From: Owenia fusiformis
Lineage: Eukaryota; Annelida; Polychaeta; Sabellida; Oweniidae
Assembly (NCBI GenBank): GCA_903813345.2
Contig: CAIIXF020000011.1
Coordinates: forward strand, 32,730,166 to 32,790,165
DNA length: 60,000 nucleotides
Direction: 5' to 3'
The position numbers were made by a program, and so were the translations under genes. The notes beneath the pieces were generated by a model. The model was not told where the DNA came from, did not search any database, and saw only the letters and a list, made by a program, of their open reading frames with translations. Below are positions 1 through 11,550 of this stretch, piece by piece (within the stretch, counting starts at the first letter, position 1; each line of letters begins with the position of its first letter).

Positions 1-656
1 TGAAATAAAACAAGAATTACAAGATGAAATATGTCCACTATGTCTACTGGATCGATTTAATATTTGGATCACCTGAACAGCAAAATGCGCATCAATATTT
101 CATCATTATGTTCGAGGTTATCACATTCATACAAAATTACATTCATATTCTCAAAAATTGGATACTTTGTGAAATTGCACGTTGAGATTGAAATTGAATA
201 GTTGAGTTCAGTTAGATAAGCATTCATTCTTTCACTTGCTTCATGAGTGCCAAGGTGAAAGGACCAAAAGTTGTAATGGAACTAAGCAAGGTAAACCAAA
301 CTCTAAGTGCATACCAGTCAAGAAAAACAAACCCCATATATCCCAAAACCATGATCTAACGTGAAAAGACACAATGTCTAATACCCCCTTTCCCCCACCA
401 TTCAAGAACCGATATCACAGCGGCTTAACAATATATGTTTTATTGAGCCCGCCACGCGGACATTTATGGTCCTAACTGTGATAGAATTGTGGGCATAAAT
501 GAAGAAATTTTTGCGCATATTTGGGTTGACATTGGATCGGTGCAATATGATCAACAGCACTGGTTTAATTCGATAAATGTAATAAAAGTTAATATTTGTA
601 TTAATGGTAAACCGAGGCGATTACTACTTTGGAGTGTTTAAACAGCTAAGATACAG
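1..656. other. unassigned AT-rich DNA
   Basis: No open frame, repeat or RNA gene could be recognised here. It lies on the 3' side of the minus-strand reverse transcriptase relic that follows and could be its degraded tail, but nothing in the sequence proves that. Confidence 0.4.
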
Positions 657-860
657 CTAAGATTTAGGGTATTTGATCTTTCCATAATGAAGCGAACGCT
701 GATCTGCAATCTGGGTTAATTTACCAGAAAATATATAACGTGTCACTCGCAAAAATAAAAATTTGAGACTAGCACGTAGATAGTGAATATTAATAAGAAA
801 TAGTATGGGACCTAGTACTGATCCCTGATGAACATCGGTATTTATCAATTTGGGTTTCAA
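657..860 (-). pseudogene. non-LTR retrotransposon reverse transcriptase fragment
   Basis: The minus strand reads VHQGSVLGPILFLINIHYL and then LKFLFLRVTRYIFSGK. This matches the palm block of non-LTR (LINE) reverse transcriptases, where V-P-Q-G-S-V-L-G-P-L-L-F is followed about 20 residues later by the catalytic F/Y-A-D-D and then a Y-x-SGK-like stretch. Here the ADD position reads RVT, so the catalytic aspartates are lost. Only about 67 codons stay open; the fingers domain upstream (higher coordinates) and the thumb and endonuclease are not recognisable. It is a dead, 5'- and 3'-truncated copy. The LINE clade cannot be decided from so little sequence. Confidence 0.6.
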
Positions 861-3800
861 ATCATAGGTGGGTACAATGCAAGTTCAACTAATTTCTTAT
901 CATCACCAAGTTGACTTAAAAATATTAAGGCGCCTTGTCAATTTCCAGATCCGCCATTGTTTACTATGGATTCTTGAACGATTGAAATATGCTTCTCTGA
1001 AAATAGTTCCTTTTCTCTTCGAAAGCTTGCAATCTATTTACGTGTGAAAGTCATATAGGCTCATCAATGCCACTTCTGCCATTTAGTCATCGTAATTAAG
1101 GTAAACTATGGGTGAATTGGACTAATGAAGACTTGCAACATATATGCGTGACCAATAAAGGAAAATAACTTTGATTGCACCGTTGTCATGGAAATGAAGA
1201 CGTAATGTGATGTGTTAAAACACTAAAAACATACAGCAACTAGTTACATTTTTGAACGGTAATGCAACTTGCGCATGTAGGAGTACCAAATATCACTATT
1301 CACATTATCTATGTTGAATTCATTCTCAGTTTACCATCGTCGTTCTTCATTGGTTTATTGAAGTTCGGTGTGACCGGATGATAATGTCACATAAATTGCT
1401 TAATAAGACATAATGGAATTTAGCTGTCTTATTTGATATGAAATCTAGCCCTGAAAGTATTAGAGCGCTAGACATGACGCAAACTTCAATCCATTATTAA
1501 CCGATATCTGCTAGAAATCTCGTGCCACCCTGAAAGCTGACACAGTTTCCTCGATTTACGCTATTAGGCACCCGAGAAATATATTACATCCAGGGACAAG
1601 GTAATGAGAAGGACCCCAGGAAGGACCCCTAGATAAGCTTTATTCACTCGCATCCTCCAGCAAATCTTGCGCTGCAGATGCACGGTATCAAAAATAGTTC
1701 CGATGACATTATTGTAACTGTTGCCATAGTTCCTGGTTAAATTCATCAATATCTCTTTTGACGCAGAATTTCCATCATCTATTATCTGAATACCACACGT
1801 CGAAGTGATAATCTTTTAATCGATATAAACATATTCCTTATCCATCTTTCTTTATTTTCATTTAATTGATGTGAAATTACAAGCAAAATGCGCCAAAAAA
1901 CATTCAAAGCGTTTTCAGAAAGCGTTGGATGTTGAGGTATTCTCCCCTATCTCTTCAGAATATCTGTGAACGCAAACCAATCAATTTTCCAAATATGGTC
2001 ATCATGTGAACAAGCATGAGGATGTGTAAGCTGAGAGCCACGATAGAGCAAAAATGACTTATATTTGGGAAATCTCTTGAGCTCCTCTGTCCTGCATGCA
2101 TGTGTGCAGTTCCGGAACATATTCGACAATCTATTAGCTTATTTGATGGACTAAAACCATTTTAATTTTCGGCCGTGTCAGATTTGAAAAATCACTTTGA
2201 TAGTTTGATATTTAATTAATATCCAGGGAAATGTTTCTGACAAATAATCTAGGAATACGTTTGAATTGAAAGCAATAAATAACTTTTCAGACTCATGGTA
2301 TAGCTGTTTTGCATGTATAAAGTAAGTTAAAGTGTTATTTCAATAATATATCAATGTGTCCTTCCATTCATCAAAAATTTCATATCGATATCTCTGTAAA
2401 AGATTTGATTATAACACTTTTATCAAATTGGAAGCAATATATTCTAATAATTTTAAGTCAGTGATAAAATCGAGCTGACAGGTCTAAGAGAATTACCTTT
2501 ATCAGTTCTTCGAATTTACTTCTTTAAAATATTGCTTCACCTCTACCCACAGAGTGTCGAGTTGAAGGGGTCTATAGTAGAGCGTTCATTTGAATAATCA
2601 GTGTTTATATTAGTTCGTTGGACGCTCGGACGCGCAATCCACTTGCGCATGATTTAGAAACACCAAATGAATAGTTGATCGTTATTTATCTACACTTACT
2701 TATGTTATGGTGAAAATTATAATGAGTGAAAATCGAGGATAACACTGCGGCATATTAAGCTTAATATGTATGTATACTGCAGCTAAAATATATTGTACTC
2801 CGGGGAAGTTCCTCCTAATCACTTTTCTACTTAACGCGAATGTGATTGCTCCCTCCTGGCATAGATCATGTTATTGACAATATTACTGGGGCATAGCTCC
2901 ATCAATCTTTACGCCAGGGTTGCCGACAACCTATATTTTTTATGCATGGACTTGCTAATGGATTATACTACAAGAATGGAATATGTGATGAAGAATCTTC
3001 AAAAACTGTGTTTATGTGATATGATATAGGATCCGTATTCGTAAAAATGTTTTTCATCGTTTGATCTATGTTGTTTAATTTGTTGATTATTTCCATGTAG
3101 TGTCATCATGGGTACAGTAATGAAATGAAATGAAATAAAGTTTCTTGTGTTACATTTATCATTCGCCCATCTTTACCATTATTATGCATGAGTACATATA
3201 GTATTTCACATATAGCTAGCCAAGGTGTGTCCGATTCCAGCCAAGCCGAACACAGTATTTCATACAACTGCAATGCATTATATCATCAATCACTGCATCT
3301 CCTTATAAGGCTGTCAAGGAGACAATTTGACTCTACAGATTAAAATTGCTGCCTAGCAACCTGATCCTTGCTGAAAGTTTAATTTTTTTATGCAGAAAAT
3401 GCATTCTTTTAGTGATTTCCTATCTTTAAGTGACATGGTAGACAATATTTTGCAGGGAAAATAATTTAAGCCCAAGACTCAATGCATTATGGAATAACCA
3501 TTCCTTTCAGGCTTTGTTTCCCAAAATTTCCTTAAATATACACATACAACGCATTACCAACTCAGTAGGGGACTTTTTAATGATAGAGCACTCATCAGGA
3601 CTGCAAAGTGTCCTTCTGTACGTAAAAAACAATTTCTCATCTTAGCAATTTTTGAATAAGAGTGTACACTTATAACGTGACATCTATTTGATGTGCTATC
3701 TTGCATATTCGATAACAACTTGGAAAATCTAAATCGATCATTCGGAAAAATAGACGTCGCTCCAGGCAGAAATTTAAGATAGATATAAAATTTGATCGAG

Positions 3801-4510
3801 GATCATCCTAGATTTGATATATAGATGGCATCATTGAAGAAATCTCTATTTTATATTGCAGGTACTACGACGCTCTCCCTCTCAGAGAATATATTGGCTC
3901 CTGTTTGACATCTGATTTGTTCTGAAGAAGATGAGACGATTGACATTGTGTATTGCTAGCCATTATTATTGATTTGTAACATATACTCGTGTGGTTTACA
4001 AGTAAAAACAGGGAGTAAAAACGGGCGATGATAGGATTAAGCTCAGGGATTAAGGTTCTTTCTTTAAAACTTTAAGAATGGAGGCAAGATAAAATAATTT
4101 ACATTCTGAGGCAGTCTCTGGCGGCAGATTAAAATATAGGACCGCAAAATATTTTTTATTTAAAACGTTATTTGCCAAAAAACATATCTCGTACATACAA
4201 ATATTATATACTGAGTTTATCATCATCATCATCATCATCAGATTCTGAGCTTGTAGGTCTTAACTAACAGTCCTGTTAATGCTCAGATCTTTATAGCTGA
4301 TCTTATGTTTATGTAAGGGCTTTCATATCTATATCTTTTAGATACACTGTACCACGGAATGGATGATTCACCAGCTTAGCATAGGATATCTTAGGATATG
4401 ATCCATTCAGTGGAAACACCTAGTATTAGATTGAAGGTCTTTAGCTTTAATGATGATCTTTTAGACAAGTAAGAATAACAGAATTTGACTATATTTGAAA
4501 GTATCAATTA
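861..4510. other. unassigned DNA with short (ATC)n run
   Basis: I see no supported gene. There is a seven-unit ATC microsatellite at about 4219-4240 and a GAAAT-rich patch near 3120. All open frames are short and lack family motifs. It is either intergenic or intronic. Confidence 0.4.
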
Positions 4511-4953
4511 TTGAATGGTAACAATATAATTTGAAATAGATATACATACTTTCATCTATATTGTTTAAAAAACTTATCTATTTTGGGGGATTTTGCTTAA
4601 TTTTTTGAATACTTTTTAAAAATCAACCAAAAGTTCCTTTGTATAACTTTAAATATTTAGAGGTCTAAAAACATGTTGTACGTATGTGCTATTTTGTTCC
4701 AACAAGGTTCGGAAATACATTTTCTTTCTTTCTCAAGAATTGGTAGAAAGGAGCAAAAACAATTGCACTAAAAAACCAAAAATGATTACAAAAACAGTTA
4801 TATAAAATATTTCTAAATAATTTTCGCATTAAATTGTTGTCAATCAGTCAACATTACATAAAATACCATGTTCTTTTACAGAATGTTTTCAATGATTGGT
4901 TTAAGAGAAAAACATTGTTGAATTCAGTTCTCCATATCGATGCCTATCCTTTG
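4511..4953 (+). repeat. dispersed repeat, copy 1 (second copy at 58481-59119)
   Basis: Both copies begin TTGAATGGTAACAATATAAT and end CCTATCCTTTG, in the same orientation, at roughly 90% identity by eye. Copy 1 lacks about 190 bp that copy 2 carries after the first 60 bp. In copy 2 that extra part is an inverted copy of the following segment, so copy 2 is a fold-back form and copy 1 has lost one arm. The start and end are sharp, as expected for a mobile element, but no target-site duplication was found. Confidence 0.75.
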
Positions 4954-5439
4954 CCCACAACTATTAGTCCATGGTATGAAATATCTAGGACGCCTAATAA
5001 AGGAGATGGTAGCACACTATAGCGCAGCGATATTTGACCTAACATTAACATACCTACATATGTTCCCTAATAATTTTTATTATAACCAGTAATATACTTC
5101 CGGCTTTTAGGATGAATTATGCCTGCCATTAACAGAGGTAAAAAAATTACCAAAAAATAAAATCCCAATTTTTCACAGTTTGGAGAACACAATGCAACAG
5201 CAAATAATACAAAAATATTTTAAATATATGATCTAGGTTTCTAAGCTATACGTTTGAGGTAATTTTTCTTATCAATACCAAAACATTATGTAATCAGTGC
5301 ATCGACGTTTTGTATTGTTTCTCAGGTATTAATCACTTTTATATCAGAATGACAAATGCTTAAATTATGTTAGATTTCCACAAAATGGGTCTCAATACGT
5401 TTTGAGATATTGACTTTTATTCAGCGGTGAACATTAAAA

Positions 5440-5640
5440 ATAAAGGAGAGCCTATTACTCCAGTAAAACCGTTGTAAATATTCACAAATAAATGAAAAAA
5501 TTGCAACAAAATGTAAACCTAGTGTAATCAATAACCATTGGTAAGTAAAATGACATATCAAAAATCTAGAAAAATCTAAGTGGTGGAAAACCTTTAAATC
5601 ACCATTTATACCCCCTGGGGTAATTTTATGAGGGGGTACT
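5440..5640 (-). repeat. inner inverted repeat arm (partner 9640-9800)
   Basis: Read on the minus strand, this segment aligns to the plus strand at 9640-9800. Shared blocks include TTAGATTTTTCTAGATTTTT, CTTACCAATGG and GATTACACTAGGTTTACATT. Both copies can be read as similar short peptides, but this follows from DNA similarity and there is no other sign of coding. The pair flanks the array, minisatellite and gene of the 5.7-kb element. Confidence 0.65.
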
Positions 5641-5805
5641 ATGATAAACATTAATAATTTCTGTTATGTAACTGCAATCACAATAAAATTTTCAGGGATC
5701 ATGCACCTATATATAGTTGAGTTGTCACAGCAAGTTTGATATAAATTGGTCAATTGGTTACCATAGCAACACAACTTAAATGCTCAAAATCTTTAATATT
5801 TCAGT

Positions 5806-6587
5806 AAAGGACGATTCTCGGTTTGGAGAACGAAGTTCATCAATCTAAGTGAGCATTATCCCTGCTTCGGACAAAGGACGATTCTCGGTTTGGAGAACGA
5901 AGTTCTTCAATCTAAATGAGCATTATCCCTGTTTCGGACAAATTTGATTATTTTACATAATATAGATTTGAATGTCTTCTTTTGAATAGTCATAATTTAA
6001 TTTGGGTAATATTTTTAGATTTTTCGCAAAAAATATTAGCGCAGTACATTGATGAACTTCTTTCCCCGAAATCAAGACTTGTATTTTATTGAATCAGTCT
6101 AATTGAGCATTATCCCTGCTTCAGACCAATTTGTTATTTTTACATCTTGTAGATTTAAATGTCCTCTTTTGAATATTCATAGTTTAATTTGGGTAATATT
6201 TCTATATTTTTCATGAAAAAATTATTAGCCCAGGAGACTGTTCTCCAAACCGAGAATCGTCCTTTGATATTTTTACATAATATAGATTTGAATGTCTTCT
6301 TTTGAATAGTCATAATTTAATTTGGGTAATATTTCTAGATTTTTCGCAAAAAAAATATTAGCGCAGTACACTGATGAACTTCTTTCCCCAAATAGAGACT
6401 TGTATTTTATTGAATCGGTCTAATTGAGTGTTATCCCTGCTTCAGACCAATTTGTTATTTTTACATCTTGTAGATTTAAATGTCCTCTTTTGAATATTCA
6501 TAGTTTAATTTGGGTAATATTTCTATATTTTTCATGAAAAAAATTATTAGCCCAGGAGACTGTTCTCCAAACCGAGAATCGTCCTTT
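5806..6587 (+). repeat. ~165-bp monomer array with a ~325-bp higher-order period, bounded by inverted ends
   Basis: The array starts with two tandem copies of AAAGGACGATTCTCGGTTTG (5806 and 5873) and closes with the complement of this end at 6265 and again at 6587. Between them about four monomers of ~165 bp carry the shared core ATTTAATTTGGGTAATATTT. Monomers 1 and 3 resemble each other more than their neighbours, as do 2 and 4, giving a ~325-bp dimeric unit (about 5938-6265 and 6266-6587). The same monomer and end form the terminal repeats of the 10-kb region at 37741-47751, so this array is probably derived from that element family. Confidence 0.8.
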
Positions 6588-7421
6588 GAAGCTTCCTATA
6601 CTAACTGATGTTGCCATTTCTCTTCAAATCATTTAGAAATGAACATAAAGTTACCCTTAAAACATATATGGGGACTGTTTAATAAGATAACATGATTAAT
6701 TTGATGAATTATATGATATCTTTGTCTCTGGACTATATTTTATTAGGTGACCATCACTCTATCCACTCAAAAGTGGGCATGGCACTTTTTGTGATAATTT
6801 CCTAGAAATGTCATTTTACAGGATCAGTCACAGTTATATTTATAGAGGTCATGGATGCTGATGTAATTCTTTAATGTAATGAGTCTGAACATGATTGGTC
6901 AAGGGGTTGCCATAGTAAAAGAGCATAATAAACGCAAATAGTATAGTACATATGTTCTATAAACACTTATAATACTGGATGAGCATGGCAAGTGGGATGT
7001 TGAATTGGTCGAATAATGTGCATTCATGGCTTAGATTATTTTGTATGCCTTATTTTCATCTAGTATTATTAAATAATTAAAATAAAAAACATTATCTATG
7101 TGATATTCCATTATACCAAATTACAAGCATTATTTAAATATTGCAATTTAACCAAAAATATCCTTGATGTGATTACAAATTTAATCTGCATACCTAGGAA
7201 TAAGTTGATTATGAAAAGATAAATTACATTATGTAATTAGGTTGAGTTATACATGTAATGCTTCAATACACAAAATTGTCAGATGTCATTTGCCTTGCTG
7301 ATTGAGCTGTGATGAGCTGATAAGCAGTGCTGAAAAGCTGTGCTGGTAGGTGAGCAGAAAAGTTGGTTAGCTGTATTTGGACACAGGTATGATTTTGATT
7401 TAATTGTCCAGAAACAAGCTG

Positions 7422-7798
7422 AATCCCCAAGTCCACATTTAGTGGTGCGGTATCCCCAAGTCCACATTTTGTGGTGCGGTATCCCCAAGTTCACATTTTG
7501 TGGTGGGGTATTCCCAAGTCCACATTTTGTGGTACGGTATTCCCAAGTTCACATTTTGTGGTGCGGTATCCCCAAGTCCACATTTTGTGGTACGGTATTC
7601 CCAAGTTCACATTTTGTGGTGCGGTATTCCCAAGTCCACATTTTGTGGTGCGGTATTACCAAGTCCACATTTTGTGGTGCGGTATTACCAAGTCCACATT
7701 TTGTGGTGCGGTATTACCAAGTCCACATTTTGTTGTGTGTATCCCCAAGTTTACATTTATGGTGCGGTAGCCCAAAGTCCACATTTTGTGGTAAGGTT
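7422..7798 (+). repeat. 29-bp minisatellite, about 13 units
   Basis: The unit is GTGGTGCGGTATCCCCAAGT followed by CCACATTTT, repeated about 13 times with few substitutions. Each unit junction contains CCACATTTTGTGG, an inverted repeat with a 5-bp stem and 3-nt loop. Because 29 is not a multiple of 3 and the unit has no stop in any plus frame, all three plus frames stay open as one rotating 29-residue repeat; these frames are artefacts of the array. It lies about 350 bp upstream of the reading frame at 8154. Confidence 0.95.
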
Positions 7799-8153
7799 GT
7801 GTGTTGATACACAGTCTATTGTATATATAGCTGAAGATTTTTTTCTTTGTCTTAGTGTTACTATTGTGACATTACACTACACTATGTATACCTCCTTTAT
7901 CGAGACAATTATATACTTGTATATTCTCATGACATGTAAATGGTAGATATATAATAATACTGTACATACAGTCTTGCTTCATTCACATATAGTTATTCAG
8001 TCATAGGGAACCATCCATAGCAATTAGCTAAGCTGTTATGTGATAAAATATGAATTACATGTAGTTGAGATAGTTTAGTGTAATTAAGATAGTTAACATA
8101 ATTTAGTTAGAGTAGATAAGATATACAAGATTAGATAAGTAGAAATCATAATC

Positions 8154-8876
8154 ATGGCTGAGATGATGGATGTGGATAATGATGAGTGCATACTTTGTAA
8201 TGAAACACTCTCTGACAGTACTGTGCCAACTGTAAAACTGGGTGAAAAGGGCATGTCAGGTTTACAAAAGGCAATTAATGCTAGAAATGATGGCTTTACT
8301 ATAGCAGTTGGGCAAGTTGTTCATGTCCATTGTAGAAAAGAGTATACAAATACTAATGTCATATCTGCTTTGAAATGGAAACTAAGTGCACCAACAGAAA
8401 GAAATTCCAAAAATCTAAGATCTCAAGAAGTCAAATTCAATTATAAGACAAATTGCCTATTTTGTGGACAGGGTGACCCATATCAAGGTAGAAAGACTGA
8501 TTTCAAACTGAACCCTATAATGACCCTAGACTATAGTTCCACATGTTTAGAAATATGCGACAAACTTAATTCGCCATGGAGCGATGAAGTAAAAGATCGG
8601 ATTCTTTTTTGTCCAGACCTTCCAGCAGCAGATGCTGTGTACCATAAAGAATGTAGCACAAACTTTAGAACTGTGAGGGATGTCCCCCGAATTTTTGAAC
8701 AGGGTGGTTCAAAGGTTAAAAATGTGAGAAGGCCACAAAAAGAAGAAAGGGAGAATGCTTTTAAAATGGTAGTAAAATATCTAGAGCAAGCTGAAGATGA
8801 GCAAATTTCAAGTGAGGACACATTGGAAAAAATGAATGAGTATTTAGAAGGAAATGAGCCTTTCAGTTGCCGTTAG
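8154..8876 (+). CDS. element-associated protein with two CxxC...HxxC zinc-binding modules
   Basis: A single open frame of 240 codons begins at ATG in a good context (ATAATCATGG). I do not recognise a named protein. Two similar modules are visible: C12-x2-C15 with H57-x2-C60, and C101-x2-C104 with H164-x2-C167. Each would bind zinc as CCHC, and the second pairing site reads VYHKECSTNFRT. A basic stretch (about 186-200) and an acidic, helix-prone tail (about 200-235) follow. Composition is Lys/Glu-rich and codons look real; it is the longest convincing frame in its part of the window. I recall similar N-terminal regions, with the HKECSxNFRT block, in large uncharacterised, probably transposon-derived invertebrate proteins; that is memory, not a search. 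Those are longer, so this copy may be 3'-truncated at the TAG. It lies inside the 5.7-kb inverted-repeat element, 350 bp after the minisatellite. DNA binding is inferred. Confidence 0.7.
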   Translation: MAEMMDVDNDECILCNETLSDSTVPTVKLGEKGMSGLQKAINARNDGFTIAVGQVVHVHCRKEYTNTNVISALKWKLSAPTERNSKNLRSQEVKFNYKTNCLFCGQGDPYQGRKTDFKLNPIMTLDYSSTCLEICDKLNSPWSDEVKDRILFCPDLPAADAVYHKECSTNFRTVRDVPRIFEQGGSKVKNVRRPQKEERENAFKMVVKYLEQAEDEQISSEDTLEKMNEYLEGNEPFSCR

Positions 8877-9832
8877 AGGCATTTGTGCAAACACAAATAA
8901 AATTGATGATATTGATTTAGATACAGTGTAATTGCATTGTCATGGAAAATGAAAAGTTTTCAAGCATTGATAATTAAGTCATGGTATAAATATAAAAGAG
9001 TATTGTATATTTTTGAAGTTCATCTCTCAATATAAAAAGGCAATTTGTATCCTTGCAGAAGCAAACCATGATCTAGACATGTTATTCGAAAAGCTGAAAT
9101 AGTCTACCCCCCCAATTTATGTCAGAATCATTTTTATGCACTTTCCCATGTTCCATTCATCTACAAAATCATGTTCTATTGGATTGTACTCATCAATAGT
9201 ACAATAATAAGACAAAAATTCGGCTGATACACTTCAAATGCAAAACTTATTAGGTCAAGCTAACCCTGACCCTAAAATTGAACCTGAAAAATTAACACAT
9301 TTATGATATATTTAGCATTTTTTTCTGACAAACCTATTAAGCTCAAGTTTTGATATTGACCATGCCTAATCTTTGACATTAGTTCAGCTAGCATGAATTT
9401 TTACAAGTTACCATGAAGCCGGATAATAGAGTTATACATAAATATAGTGAAAAATGATCCAAAATATAATACAAGGTAGGGTATAAACATACACAAAAAT
9501 ACATTTTCTGACAATTTTTAATTTTCTGTTGAATAAATTTCTCAATTTTAATATGTCTCTGATGCATATCCAAAAAAAGAACTACAATTTTGTAATGAGA
9601 GCCGAATGAGATTTTTTTAAAGATATCATTGAGATTTAGGGGGTGATTAATTCCCTTGAATTCTTAGTCTTCCACTGCTTAGATTTTTCTAGATTTTTGA
9701 TATGTTGTTTCACTTACCAATGGCTATTGATTACACTAGGTTTACATTGTGTTGCAATTTTTTCATTTATTTTTCAAGATTTTACTGGACTAATTGGGAC
9801 TACAGCTGGAAATTATATTTCTCGTAGTTAGA

Positions 9833-10373
9833 TATAGCTCAGTTGCTTATAAAAGAACACCAAGACTTGGTCGAAATCCTGAATAATTGAGAAAAATGGT
9901 TATCATTATCTTCCTAAAATCTGCTTATATCCAGCGGTAAGGTCAAAGAAGAAGCAACCATCAAAAAACTTGATGATAGCCAGCAGTAACGTCGAGGAAG
10001 AATTTTAAGGCGTTCGATTGCATATAACTCTAATTGATTATTAGACATGCCCTTGGAATATATGAACATTCCAATACCTCTGTAACATTTAATTTGATAT
10101 AAATCTTACCTATTTATTATTGTATTATGTTCTACAAAACATGAACAATAATTTGTTGTTAGACCCCTTGCGATTATTTGGAAAACACCTGGTAATAAAA
10201 TGTTTTAAATGGTAAGAAAAGTAATATATTCCCAATCATAAATTACCTAAATATTCCACACAATTTTGTTGAATCTGCTTGGCTCATATTTGAAAAATCA
10301 GACAAAATCTGAAAAACACACTTGCGTAATTACACTAATTAAACACCTACATCCACAGTAAAATTAAAGTATA
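9833..10373 (+). repeat. ~540-bp dispersed repeat, copy 1 (second copy at 56866-57402)
   Basis: Nearly collinear with 56866-57402 in the same orientation, at roughly 88-90% identity by eye. Landmarks are GATGATAGCCAGCAG, AAGGCGTTCGATTGCATAT and GACCCCTTGCGATT. Here it forms the right flank of the 5.7-kb element; at 57 kb it forms the right flank of a 3-kb inverted-repeat element with different ends. The two elements are therefore either relatives that exchanged parts or each host of the same inserted repeat. Confidence 0.85.
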
Positions 10374-10970
10374 TTTTTACATTACGATAATCTTTTTTTT
10401 GTTCGTATGCTTAGAATAATGGTCAGAGTCTTATAAAATGTATAAAAGTTCGAATCAAAATATTTACGTTTTTGGACCCCTTGTGATGAAAGACATTTTT
10501 CGACTCGAAAGCCGGAAGTTTTTTCAGCAAATGGTATTTTAAAAAAATCAAGACATATGCACCTCCATAAATATTGCTACAAATGTTACTGCGCTATAGT
10601 GTGCTACGGATCCTTCATATTCGGAAGTCATACCATGGACTATATAGCCGAAAAGTGAAATCGGTTTCAATAATCAGAGTTTTTAAGTTTTTTACATTTT
10701 GGCGAATGTAAAAAGGATATTACTTCGCTAAGGCTTTTTTACTCTTCTATCCACAGGTTTAAAATTGTTTTATATACAAAGTGCAATAATTTCACTTGAG
10801 ACTGCGCGCCGAACTAAACGTTATCTTCATTTCCGTTAGAGTAATTAAGGTCATCGTTTTTCCTGAAATTATCAGTTATATTCCATAGTAATGTATACAG
10901 ATCCAGTGCCATGGAATGATCGTATGGATAGGGTGTAAATATTTTGACCAATATGCCTCTAAGAAAAAAT

Positions 10971-11550
10971 AGTACCATGGGTACTGGGGTCACATGGTGT
11001 TATTCAAAATTAAAGTGATTGATGGCTAAAATGGCAGAAAATAAATAAATGGATGTAATTTTGCCGATTTTTTGTAACAATTTTTTTTCATATAACTACT
11101 CTTTACAGTGACATGGCTTTTTACAATGCAGGACACCTGAAATTATTTGTAAAGCTAGGAAATGGGCCAAAAGTGAAATTTGCGAGACAAAAATGGCGAC
11201 CATTTCGAAAATAGGCGAGCTTTTGAACCAGGAGTCATAAGAGAGTTTTCTGTATTGATGTTGAACAAAAATAACTGAAAACGAGAATCCTATCGACACA
11301 AGTTTTAAAGCAAATGGTCCAAAAGTGAATTTCTCGAGACATAAATGGCTGCCATTTTGAAAATAGGCGAGCTTTTGAACTAGGAGTCTTAAGGGGGTAT
11401 TCTATATTGATGTTGAACAAAAATAACTTAAAACGGGGATCGTATTGACAGAGGTTTTAAAACAGGTAAATTGTTGACAGACAGACGGACAGACGGACAG
11501 ACGGACAGACGGACAAGTGAGTGATTGCACTAGCTCACCATGTGAGCTAA
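10971..11550 (+). mobile_element. pearl-like non-autonomous element, copy 1
   Basis: It opens AGTACCATGGGTACTGGGGT then CACATGGTG and closes with CACCATGTGAGC, so the ends are a short inverted repeat. The body has a core segment (ACAATGCAGGACACCTGAAA ... AAATGGCGACCATTT ... GATGTTGAACAAAAATAACT) and a second partial core, followed by an ACAG/ACGG microsatellite at 11476-11516. A tandem core plus ACGG-type microsatellite near one end is the arrangement described for bivalve 'pearl' elements; assignment to them is inference. A second copy lies at 49009-50110. Confidence 0.7.
11476..11516 (+). repeat. (GACAGACG)n microsatellite
   Basis: About five units alternating ACAG and ACGG, at the 3' side of the pearl-like element and 15 bp before its inverted end. 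Confidence 0.95.

Larger units (their letters stand above)
4965..10642. mobile_element. decayed 5.7-kb inverted-repeat element carrying a zinc-module reading frame
   Basis: The two ends are inverted copies: TAGTCCATGGTATGA at 4965 and its complement ending at 10642. Inside them GCACACTATAGCGCAG (5010-5025, inverted at 10589-10605) and then ACTTCCGGCTTT (5094, inverted near 10510-10521) are kept in the same order with similar spacing, so the terminal repeats are at least 140 bp but diverged. A TAT triplet abuts both ends and may be a 3-bp duplication. A second inverted pair lies further in (5460-5600 and 9665-9800). The body holds the repeat array at 5806, the 29-bp minisatellite at 7422 and the 240-codon frame at 8154. 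The superfamily is not recognised. Confidence 0.55.

Noticed and set aside
7340-7946. Three overlapping plus-strand frames with VHILWCGIPKSTFCG repeats
   Set aside because: They are one 29-bp minisatellite read in three frames; the unit lacks stops and there is no other sign of coding.
9643-9831. Short frame with a hydrophobic repeat also seen at 5421-5651 minus
   Set aside because: Similarity is at DNA level between two inverted repeat arms; no stop-free extension or motif supports a protein.
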